Shown here: one piece after another, positions 1 through 5,833 of the stretch
Layout of the letters: every line of letters begins with the position of its first letter
Numbering within the stretch: position 1 is the first letter of the stretch
Assembly: GCA_947486505.1 (NCBI GenBank)
Contig: CANKTT010000075.1
Coordinates: 1-6,968, forward strand
DNA length: 6,968 nt
Origin: Actinomycetota bacterium
GTDB taxonomy: Bacteria > Actinomycetota > Actinomycetes > S36-B12 > UBA5976
Direction: 5' to 3'
Program-made: the position numbers and the translations under genes
Notes under the pieces: generated by a model
Told to the model about the DNA's origin: nothing
The model's input: only the letters and a program-made list of their open reading frames with translations
The model's database searches: none

Positions 1-2
1 GG

Positions 3-329
3 CTCGCCCAACCTGGGAATCCAGCTGATCCAGCTGTGAAAGTTGGCCAAGGACTCAACGGTCGTCCGTGCTACAACAGCGCATGGAAGCAATCTGACTG
101 CACATATGTTTGGACATTCTGGCAATACACAAATTTAGGCGACCGAGAGTTGTATGGAATTCCGTGGAGCCCTGGCAAAAACGACTGCCCTGCCGATGTC
201 TCACTATGTTTTCCGGGGCCAGGCAGTGGCAGGAAGCACCTAGATCTGAACGTGTTTAACGGCACCTCAAAGGACTTGTCTGCGCTACTTGCGGGGAAAT
301 GGTTGCGCTCTGCTGCCGAGTATCAGTAA
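3..329 (+). CDS. GH25-type lysozyme, C-terminal fragment (partial)
   Basis: This reading frame is open from the left edge to a TAA stop and gives the last 108 residues of a protein that begins outside the window. The pair VWTFWQYT (fragment residues 36-43) and DLNVFNG (81-87) resembles the end of glycoside hydrolase family 25 barrels, muramidases that cut the glycan strand of peptidoglycan. The catalytic Asp/Glu pair of that family would lie upstream and cannot be checked. A GTG at position 36 is an internal valine codon, not a likely start. About 37 residues separate the two motifs, longer than the loop I expect there, and the fragment has four cysteines (23, 33, 62, 69) that could form disulfides in a secreted enzyme. 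The next gene starts 27 bases downstream. The family call rests on two short motifs, so another secreted hydrolase remains possible. Confidence 0.62.
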   Translation, partial: LAQPGNPADPAVKVGQGLNGRPCYNSAWKQSDCTYVWTFWQYTNLGDRELYGIPWSPGKNDCPADVSLCFPGPGSGRKHLDLNVFNGTSKDLSALLAGKWLRSAAEYQ

Positions 330-356
330 CGTCCAATCAAAGATAAACTTAGGCAC

Positions 357-1325
357 ATGGTTGATGTCCTCGTAATTGGTGCTGGTCCTGCTGGTTTATA
401 TGCTGCGTATTACGCCGGCTTTCGCGGATTTTCAGTAACTGTATTAGATGTTTTGACTGAACCTGGCGGTCAGATCACTGCCATGTACCCAGAAAAAGAA
501 ATCTTTGACATTGCTGGCTTCCCTGCAGTCAAGGGTCGCGACTTGGTTGAGGGACTAATGAAGCAAGCGGGCGCTTATCATCCAACGTTTGTCCTAGGTG
601 AACGTGCCGAGGAACTCGAAACGAGTGAAGCGGGGCCAGTAAGGGTTATAACCGATAAGGGCACTGTAATTGAAGCCAAAGTTGCAATCATTACCGGTGG
701 CATTGGATCCTTCACTCCCCGCGAATTACCTGCCGGAAACGAATACGTCGGTAAAGGCTTGGTCTACTTCGTTCCAAAACTTGATGTACATGCTGGTAAA
801 GATGTTGTGATCATTGGTGGTGGCGATTCCGCTTTTGACTGGGCGTTCTCGCTAGCACCGATTGCAAAATCAGTGACTCTAGTTCACCGTCGTGATACTT
901 TCCGCGCCCACGCAGGAACTGTTGATCAAGTTCGCGCTATGGGTGTTGAACTAATCATTAACTCCGAAGTTGAAAGCGTTGCCGGTGAAGATTGGATTGA
1001 ATCAGTCACCATAAAGAACAAAGATGGTGAATCACGCACACTACCTGCCCAGACATTAGTCGCAGCTCTTGGTTTCATCGCCAATATCGGCCCAATAGCC
1101 AATTGGGGAATCGAACTTGAAAAACGCCGGATTTTGGTAGACACCACAATGAAAACAAACTTGCCGCGTGTTTACTCTGCCGGCGACATCACAACTTATG
1201 TTGGCAAAGTCCCATTGATTTCAGTTGGCTTCGGGGAAGCTGGCTTAGCCGTAAATAACTCAGTTCCTTACATTGATGAACATCAAGGTGTCTTCCCAGG
1301 ACACTCAAGCGGTGGTGGCGAATAG
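357..1325 (+). CDS. Ferredoxin/flavodoxin-NADP+ reductase, type 2 (thioredoxin reductase-like fold)
   Basis: The 322-residue flavoprotein has the two-Rossmann architecture of the thioredoxin-reductase-like ferredoxin-NADP+ reductases (Bacillus YumC type), which move electrons between NADPH and ferredoxin or flavodoxin in the cytoplasm. The FAD site is GAGPAG at residues 8-13, followed by GGQITAMYPEK (37-47) and DIAGFP (51-56), typical of this family. The NADPH domain carries GGGDSAFDWA (154-163) and HRRDTFRAH (177-185). SAGDITTY (274-281) is the second FAD motif, and the C-terminal stretch with VNNSVPYID (299-307) and PGHSS (314-318) matches the family's tail that covers the flavin. The redox CxxC of true thioredoxin reductases is absent. 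ATG 357 is the first possible start after an in-frame stop; AGG at 351-353 is a weak, very close ribosome site. It is first in a close cluster with the carbonic anhydrase and tautomerase genes. The electron partner is not in the window. Confidence 0.92.
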   Translation: MVDVLVIGAGPAGLYAAYYAGFRGFSVTVLDVLTEPGGQITAMYPEKEIFDIAGFPAVKGRDLVEGLMKQAGAYHPTFVLGERAEELETSEAGPVRVITDKGTVIEAKVAIITGGIGSFTPRELPAGNEYVGKGLVYFVPKLDVHAGKDVVIIGGGDSAFDWAFSLAPIAKSVTLVHRRDTFRAHAGTVDQVRAMGVELIINSEVESVAGEDWIESVTIKNKDGESRTLPAQTLVAALGFIANIGPIANWGIELEKRRILVDTTMKTNLPRVYSAGDITTYVGKVPLISVGFGEAGLAVNNSVPYIDEHQGVFPGHSSGGGE

Positions 1326-1328
1326 ATC

Positions 1329-1850
1329 ATGCCAAATAGACCATTCCCTGGGGATGTTTTCGGCGATGTCCTTGCCGCCAACGCCGACTACGCCAAGGAT
1401 TTTGAGAGTTCGCATTTAACTGGCAAGGCAGCCAAAGGGTTAGCAATTATTACCTGCATGGATTCCCGCATCAGTCCCCTGGCAATCGTTGGCATGAATC
1501 CAGGAGATGTGAAAATTCTCCGTAACGCCGGCGCCCGAGTGACTGAAGACGTTTTGCGTACCTTGGTTTTAGCCACGTTTTTACTAGGCGTCAATCGCGT
1601 CTTAGTAATGCCACACACCGACTGCCGAATGGCCAGCGCTTCTGAACCAGAGATCCACGACATAATCCTCAAGGAACACGGCGTGGACACTAGAAGTGTT
1701 GAATTTAGAACAGTGAGCGACCCAATCGAAGCACTACAAATTGATGTAAAGCGCATTCGCACTCACCCATTCTTGGTTGCAAATAATGTGACCGTTGGTG
1801 GCGCAGTGTTTGATGTAAACACCGGCAAACTTCAGACCTACGACTTCTAG
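1329..1850 (+). CDS. Small beta-class carbonic anhydrase
   Basis: The 173-residue protein matches the short actinobacterial beta-carbonic anhydrases (M. tuberculosis Rv1284 type), zinc enzymes that interconvert CO2 and bicarbonate. CMDSR (43-47) supplies the first zinc cysteine C43 and the D45/R47 dyad; HTDCR (96-100) supplies H96 and C99. RNAGAR (65-70) and the terminal VFDVNTGKL (160-168) are also conserved in this group. Residue 100 is Arg where many beta enzymes have Gly after the zinc cysteine; I recall HTDCRM in other actinobacterial homologues, so this may mark a subfamily. ATG 1329 follows the reductase stop by three bases, and the GGTGGTGGCGA at the end of the reductase gene can act as its ribosome site, which suggests translational coupling. 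A role supplying bicarbonate for anaplerotic or biotin-dependent carboxylation is inference. Confidence 0.92.
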   Translation: MPNRPFPGDVFGDVLAANADYAKDFESSHLTGKAAKGLAIITCMDSRISPLAIVGMNPGDVKILRNAGARVTEDVLRTLVLATFLLGVNRVLVMPHTDCRMASASEPEIHDIILKEHGVDTRSVEFRTVSDPIEALQIDVKRIRTHPFLVANNVTVGGAVFDVNTGKLQTYDF

Positions 1851-1852
1851 TT

Positions 1853-1856
1853 AGGA
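1853..1856 (+). promoter_or_regulatory. Ribosome binding site of the tautomerase gene
   Basis: AGGA lies six bases before ATG 1863, in the 12-base gap after the carbonic anhydrase stop. It fixes the start whose second codon is the catalytic proline. Confidence 0.65.
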
Positions 1857-1862
1857 AATCAA

Positions 1863-2063
1863 ATGCCATTCATTACAGTTCAAATCATTGAAGGTCGCAG
1901 CGTCGAGCAGAAGCATGCGCTGATCAAAGAGATTTCCGAAGCAGCCATCCGAGTTCTAGATGCTGACCCAGATAATGTTCGCATCGTCATCAATGAAGTT
2001 ACAGCTGATGACTGGGGTGTTGGCGGCGTCCCAGTTGCAGTAAGCCGGGCTAAAAAGCCTTAA
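1863..2063 (+). CDS. 4-oxalocrotonate tautomerase family protein
   Basis: The 66-residue protein has the size of a single-domain 4-oxalocrotonate tautomerase. Proline is the second codon, so removal of Met gives the N-terminal catalytic Pro1. Arg11 (in IIEGR) and Arg39 (in DNVRIVI), counted in the mature protein, match the substrate-binding arginines of the classic enzyme, and Trp50 in DDWGVGG replaces its Phe50. Members act as small oligomers on keto-enol pairs such as 2-hydroxymuconate, but many have other or unknown substrates. No aromatic ring-cleavage genes are nearby, so the 2-hydroxymuconate role is not supported by context. It ends the + strand cluster 12 bases after the carbonic anhydrase gene, and its TAA overlaps the stop of the convergent parE gene. 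Confidence 0.9.
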   Translation: MPFITVQIIEGRSVEQKHALIKEISEAAIRVLDADPDNVRIVINEVTADDWGVGGVPVAVSRAKKP

Positions 2064-4144
2064 ACGTCTATTTTGGTGCGATCAAGTTTTGCTGCGCCAT
2101 CAATAATGAAGTCCTTGCGAGGCGCAACTTCGCTACCCATGAGTAATTCGAAAACATTCTCTGCTGATTTTGCATCACTAACTGTGATTCGACGGAGTGT
2201 CCGCTTCTCAGGATCCATTGTGGTTTCGCGCAGTTGTACTGCGTCCATTTCACCTAGACCTTTGTAACGTTGAATTGGTTCTTTCCAACGTCTGCCTTGC
2301 TTAGTTAGTTCCTTGATAGTTGCAGCCATTTCAGCATCGCTATAGGTGTAGATAATCTCGCCCGGTTTCTTTGCTGCTCCCACAACTTCAATGCGATGCA
2401 GTGGTGGTACCGCAGCATAGACCCGTCCAGCTTCAAGCAGCGGAGTTAAGTAGCGCTGGAACAACGTCAATAGCAACGTGCGAATATGCGCGCCGTCCAC
2501 GTCAGCATCCGCCAAGATAATGATTTTGTTGTAACGAACTGATTCCATGTCGAAGGATCGACCTGAACCGGCGCCAATAACTTGCAGGATCGAGGCACAC
2601 TCATTGTTCTTGAGCATGTCAGCAAGCGATGCTTTTTGAACATTTAAAATCTTGCCTCTGATAGGTAACAAAGCTTGGAACTCGCTATTTCGCGCAGACT
2701 TGGCCGTGCCTAACGCGCTGTCACCTTCGACGATAAACAATTCGGTGCGATCATTGTCTTCGCTTCGGCAATCCTTTAGTTTTGCTGGCAAGGTTGAAGA
2801 TTCCAGCGCGGTCTTGCGGCGCTGGGTATCCCGATGATGGCGAGCTGCCAGGCGTGCTCTGGATGCGTTCGCAACTTTGTCCAACACAACTCTTGTGGCT
2901 GGCTTGGCTCCGCGCGGTGGGTTAGTAAACCAGTTAGATAGTTCATTGCTAACTACAGTGTTAACAATTTTTGCTGCTGCTGGTGTTCCGAGAATCTCTT
3001 TCGTCTGACCTTCGAATTGAGGCTCGGCTAATCGCACAGTGACAACAGCAGTTAATCCTTCTTGCACATCTTCTTTGGAAACCGTGTCTTCGCCAGCTTT
3101 GAGCAGGCGTTGGGCTTTCAACTGTTCATTCAAAACTTTAACGATGGCACGATCAAAACCAGTGACATGTGTGCCACCCTTTGGTGTTGAAATGATGTTC
3201 ACATAAGACTGCAATGTGGTGTCGTAGGTGTTGTTCCAAAGCAGCGCAATGTCTACGCCGAGTTCGCGTTCTACGGACTGTGGAGTCATGTGACCTTGTT
3301 CATCAAGTACTGGCACAGTTTCAGTGAACTTGCCTGACCCTTTCAAGCGGATAACTGGCGAGACTGCTTCACCTGCAGTTAAGAATTCACAGAACTCGGA
3401 AATTCCACCGACGTGAACAAACTCGGACCGGTTATCGCTCTTTAATCGATTGTCGGTAACCACAATGGTTAGTCCAGGAACTAAGAATGAAGTTTGCCTG
3501 GCGCGGGCGTGAATCTCAGATAAGTCGAACGCCGCATCAGGAGTAAAGATTTGCGAATCTGCCCAGAATTTAATGCGGGTACCAGTTGCTGTCTTTTTAG
3601 CTGGCTTGCCTGCCTTTTTGAGTCCACCTTGTTTCGTGAACTTGCCGCTCTCGTCTTTACCGACAAACACTCCCGGCGCGCCGCGACTAAAGCTCATTAC
3701 GTGGGTGTTGCCAGATCGATCAACCTCAACATCAAGGCGACTGGATAGCGCGTTTACTACCGATGCGCCAACACCGTGTAGACCGCCAGATGCTGTGTAT
3801 GAGCCACCACCGAATTTGCCGCCAGCGTGAAGTTTGGTCATTACTACTTCAACCCCGGAGAGTTTGGTTTTTGGTTCGATGTCTACTGGGATTCCGCGAC
3901 CGTTATCGTGAACTTCTGCGATTTGATCAGAATGCAAAGTCACTTCAATTCGAGTGCAATGGCCGCCGAGAGCTTCATCCACCGAATTATCGATAATTTC
4001 CCAGAGGCAGTGCATCAGGCCCCTGGAGTCTGTAGAACCGATGTACATTCCCGGGCGCTTACGGACAGCGTCTAGGCCTTCTAAGACCGAAAGATCGGAT
4101 GCGTTGTAATCACCCGCAGCTGATGCGGTCTTTTTGGCTGCCAT
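2060..4144 (-). CDS. parE: DNA topoisomerase IV subunit B (ParE)
   Basis: This 694-residue type IIA topoisomerase ATPase subunit works with ParC to decatenate daughter chromosomes and relax supercoils. The GHKL ATPase has EIIDN (49-53, Mg ligand N53), DNGRGIP (80-86) and GGLHGVGASVVNALS (120-134). The transducer carries PKGGTH (321-326), whose K322 is expected to contact the ATP gamma-phosphate. The Toprim domain has EGDSALG (473-479) and DADVD (546-550), and the C-terminal part has QRYKGLGEM (625-633). A Lys-rich linker at 171-184 resembles one I recall in actinobacterial ParE. Length and the sequence RKRPGMYIGSTDSRGL fit ParE better than GyrB, but the two are closely related and no parC or gyrA is in view. 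The ATG at 4144 is preceded by AAAGGG only two bases away, so the ribosome site is good in sequence but unusually close. Confidence 0.93.
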   Translation of the reverse strand: MAAKKTASAAGDYNASDLSVLEGLDAVRKRPGMYIGSTDSRGLMHCLWEIIDNSVDEALGGHCTRIEVTLHSDQIAEVHDNGRGIPVDIEPKTKLSGVEVVMTKLHAGGKFGGGSYTASGGLHGVGASVVNALSSRLDVEVDRSGNTHVMSFSRGAPGVFVGKDESGKFTKQGGLKKAGKPAKKTATGTRIKFWADSQIFTPDAAFDLSEIHARARQTSFLVPGLTIVVTDNRLKSDNRSEFVHVGGISEFCEFLTAGEAVSPVIRLKGSGKFTETVPVLDEQGHMTPQSVERELGVDIALLWNNTYDTTLQSYVNIISTPKGGTHVTGFDRAIVKVLNEQLKAQRLLKAGEDTVSKEDVQEGLTAVVTVRLAEPQFEGQTKEILGTPAAAKIVNTVVSNELSNWFTNPPRGAKPATRVVLDKVANASRARLAARHHRDTQRRKTALESSTLPAKLKDCRSEDNDRTELFIVEGDSALGTAKSARNSEFQALLPIRGKILNVQKASLADMLKNNECASILQVIGAGSGRSFDMESVRYNKIIILADADVDGAHIRTLLLTLFQRYLTPLLEAGRVYAAVPPLHRIEVVGAAKKPGEIIYTYSDAEMAATIKELTKQGRRWKEPIQRYKGLGEMDAVQLRETTMDPEKRTLRRITVSDAKSAENVFELLMGSEVAPRKDFIIDGAAKLDRTKIDV

Positions 4145-4170
4145 AACCCTTTAAGAATAGGCATTTTTCA

Positions 4171-4182
4171 CCTAGTTCTAGG
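4171..4182. promoter_or_regulatory. 12-bp palindrome upstream of parE
   Basis: CCTAGTTCTAGG has two perfect 5-base arms around TT and lies 26 bases before the parE start codon. The position would suit an operator near the transcription start. The short length means chance is possible, and no regulator is known for it. Confidence 0.35.
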
Positions 4183-4348
4183 GCTGCCACGCCGCTGTCG
4201 ATCATGTGGCATGTGCGTTTGTGAATTTGATGTTTAGCAATCAACACATCTACTTAGTAATACGCCAGTAGTGAACCAAGTCTCCCAAACGTAGTCCTCG
4301 GCGTGTTAGAGAGCGAAGTGTCTGAAAGAATTACACAATACACAGAAC

Positions 4349-4361
4349 AAGCGAAACGCTT
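4349..4361. promoter_or_regulatory. Short perfect inverted repeat in the leader of the DUF7455-type gene
   Basis: AAGCGAAACGCTT has 5-base arms around AAA and ends 20 bases before the start codon of the small gene. It could form a small hairpin in the mRNA leader or bind a dimeric protein. It is not followed by a T-run, so it is not an intrinsic terminator. The arms are short and chance cannot be excluded. Confidence 0.3.
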
Positions 4362-4381
4362 CTAACGGAAATGGTGCAAGG

Positions 4382-4582
4382 ATGACTTCAACAATCACTC
4401 GTACTCCACTTACTGCCGCTGATCGCTGTGACCGATGTGCTGCGCAGGCTCTAGTGCGGGTGTTTCTCGAAAGTGGCTCTGCCCTTCAGTTCTGTGGACA
4501 CCACTTCAAAGAACACGAAGTGCGTCTTCGTGCTGTAGCCATTGACGTGCAAGACGAAACTCACCAGTTAGATAACGTTTAA
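4382..4582 (+). CDS. Small Cys/His protein of the DUF7455 type, function unknown
   Basis: The 66-residue product resembles a short actinobacterial family that starts with TAADRCDRC and ends with a QDET motif. CxxC at C16/C19 and C38-GH-H41, with H45 nearby, could bind one zinc ion as a compact ribbon. It has no signal peptide or membrane segment, so it should be cytoplasmic. No reaction or partner is known to me. It stands alone on the + strand, diverging from parE and converging on the DUF3048 gene, and the sigma gene is two genes away; from memory a small gene also sits between hrdB and the parE-like gene in Streptomyces. The ribosome site is poor: AAGG abuts the ATG and GGA lies 12 bases upstream. 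The gene call is firm because the conserved motifs span the whole frame. Confidence 0.83.
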   Translation: MTSTITRTPLTAADRCDRCAAQALVRVFLESGSALQFCGHHFKEHEVRLRAVAIDVQDETHQLDNV

Positions 4583-4615
4583 ATTTTCGGCCTTGCGGTT
4601 CTCTGATTTTTCTTC

Positions 4616-5671
4616 TTAGGATTTCGAAGGCGAAGCCGATGCTGCCGGCGCAACCGTTGGAGTAAAGGTGACGTCACCACTTGAAGTTATGACTTCAACC
4701 CATGTTTTACCAGGTGCTGGATGAACAATTTTTCCTGATGGATCTGTCAGGCTCATTTGAGAAACATCATCTGCTTTAGACCAAGTCACTTCTGTCATTG
4801 TGTCACCAATTACCAAATATCCCTTTCCGGTTCCGGTAACTACTGTGCGTGGCACGTAACCGCCAGTTGATCCTTTGTAGCCCGCATCGGTTTCAGTAGC
4901 GCGAATAACGACCAAACTCGTAGCTGAAAGTTGCTTGCCACTAATGTCCATGTGTGGCTTATTTCCATCATCGCGTAGCCAAAGCTTGGTTTTGGCATCC
5001 CAAGTCCAATTCGGTTCAGTAGCCCGACTAAATTCCAAGGCGACTTTCTTAATGGCGATACCAGCAGGCTCGGAGACTACCGAAGGCTTTACAAAGAAAC
5101 CGTCAGTCTTTGATACCTCAGCTTTATCGCTATCAATCACATCTTGCGGGTATATAAACAAGTTGTGGGGTGGCCTGTGATATTTGGTGCGGTGCATTCC
5201 TGGAGCGCCCTCGTTGAATACCACGACACTGCTCGGGATGGCTTCGGAGAAGTATCTTAAAGTCGGTCTGGCCGCACCCGAGAACACAAAGTAATCGGCA
5301 AAAGTTGAAACAATGCTTGCATCCACATGCCTACCACTTCGAACTGGTCCGGCTTCTTTTGGAATTTCCGACTGGTAAACCGATATAAACCTGGTCATTC
5401 CACCTTCAACGAGCTCTTCGAAAACTATGTCGGCCATGTCCAATCCATATTGAGGACGAACGCTTGGGTCATTTTCAATCTTGATTGCCAAAACTGGCTT
5501 TTCGGCAGCATCAGCCGGACCAGGAAGTTGAGTAAATGGCCACAATGTAACTGGGGGGTTTGATGGGCTTGGTGTCGGGCTCGCTACAACTGCTTCGGTG
5601 TCCTTGGAGCATGAGGTAACTAGTAAAGAAACTGCTAAGACTAAAGTTGCGCTTCGGACGAGCTGCTTCAT
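4616..5671 (-). CDS. DUF3048 domain lipoprotein (YerB-like)
   Basis: The 351-residue protein begins with a lipoprotein signal: charged MKQLVR, a hydrophobic core and lipobox VTSC with the lipidated Cys at 21, followed by a Ser/Thr/Pro-rich linker (about 22-42). It should be anchored to the outer face of the membrane. The N-terminal DUF3048 domain shows KIENDPSVRPQYGLDMADIV (64-83), FEELVEGG (84-91), GPVRSGRHVD (108-117) and HRPPHNLF (165-172). The C-terminal domain shows TEVTWSKAD (293-301) and PGKTWVEVI (320-328). The biochemical function of this family is unknown to me; Bacillus YerB is a member. The final 15 residues are low-complexity Ala/Ser/Pro. GGTGG, six bases before the ATG, is a reasonable ribosome site. 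It lies downstream of the sigma gene on the same strand, but an intervening terminator suggests separate transcription. Confidence 0.9.
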   Translation of the reverse strand: MKQLVRSATLVLAVSLLVTSCSKDTEAVVASPTPSPSNPPVTLWPFTQLPGPADAAEKPVLAIKIENDPSVRPQYGLDMADIVFEELVEGGMTRFISVYQSEIPKEAGPVRSGRHVDASIVSTFADYFVFSGAARPTLRYFSEAIPSSVVVFNEGAPGMHRTKYHRPPHNLFIYPQDVIDSDKAEVSKTDGFFVKPSVVSEPAGIAIKKVALEFSRATEPNWTWDAKTKLWLRDDGNKPHMDISGKQLSATSLVVIRATETDAGYKGSTGGYVPRTVVTGTGKGYLVIGDTMTEVTWSKADDVSQMSLTDPSGKIVHPAPGKTWVEVITSSGDVTFTPTVAPAASASPSKS

Positions 5672-5700
5672 TTCAAACCACCAAAAATAGATTGTTTTCC

Positions 5701-5706
5701 ATTTTA
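5701..5706 (-). promoter_or_regulatory. Possible -10 box for the DUF3048 gene
   Basis: TAAAAT on the - strand matches five of six bases of the TATAAT consensus and lies 29 bases before the start codon, between it and the sigma terminator. No good -35 box is seen 16-18 bases upstream, so this is tentative. Confidence 0.35.
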
Positions 5707-5747
5707 ACTGTGCCTGAAATTAAATGTTTTAAGGTGTTGCGACACGC

Positions 5748-5778
5748 AAAAAAGGACTGGCTCTTGGCCAATCCTTTT
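5748..5778 (-). terminator. Intrinsic terminator of the sigma factor gene
   Basis: Read on the - strand, the arms AAAAGGATTGGC and GCCAGTCCTTTT pair over 12 positions with one mismatch around the loop CAAGA, and the 3' arm runs into six T (5753-5748). It begins 55 bases after the sigma stop codon and before the DUF3048 gene, so it should separate the two transcripts. The A-run on the other side may give weak function on the + strand as well. Confidence 0.8.
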
Positions 5779-5784
5779 CTTGGT

Positions 5785-5803
5785 TTGGTCGCAATCCGAC
5801 CAA
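5785..5803 (-). other. Hairpin between the sigma stop codon and its terminator
   Basis: TTGGTCG and CGACCAA form a perfect 7-bp stem with a five-base loop, 30 bases beyond the sigma stop codon. There is no T-run after it, so it is unlikely to terminate alone. It may protect the mRNA 3' end or act with the terminator hairpin that follows six bases later. Confidence 0.55.
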
Positions 5804-5833
5804 TAAATCTTGCTCTACCTGTTGCTGCAAGAA

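Larger units (their letters stand above)
4145..4381. other. Divergent intergenic region between parE and the DUF7455-type gene
   Basis: These 237 bases are the longest stretch without a gene and must hold the promoters of both parE (leftward) and the DUF7455-type gene (rightward). I found no pair of boxes close to the -35/-10 consensus on either strand. TATTCT on the - strand (4154-4159) is a possible parE -10 but would give an almost leaderless message. The + strand has no TAnnnT hexamer that I could find. Two short perfect dyads, listed separately, sit near the two start codons, and CATGTG occurs twice at 4204-4216. No open frame of credible length and no tRNA-like fold was seen. Confidence 0.6.

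Noticed and set aside
36..38. GTG as the start of a 97-residue protein
   Set aside because: The frame is open to the left edge and the GH25-like motifs imply a much larger protein with its catalytic part upstream.
1388..1762. 124-codon open frame on the - strand within the carbonic anhydrase gene
   Set aside because: It lies wholly inside a gene with clear catalytic motifs, and its translation shows no recognisable domain.
3551..4075. Overlapping + strand open frames opposite parE
   Set aside because: They lie opposite the conserved ATPase domain of ParE, and their translations look like shadow sequence with no family features.
2060..4144. GyrB rather than ParE
   Set aside because: The N-terminal sequence, total length and the Lys-rich linker fit actinobacterial ParE, and no gyrA or recF neighbour is present. 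The distinction rests on recall and has not been tested by a tree.
4583..4615. Possible terminator between the DUF7455-type gene and the DUF3048 gene
   Set aside because: There is a T-run at 4606-4611, but I could not form a convincing stem from the preceding CGGCCTTGCGG sequence.
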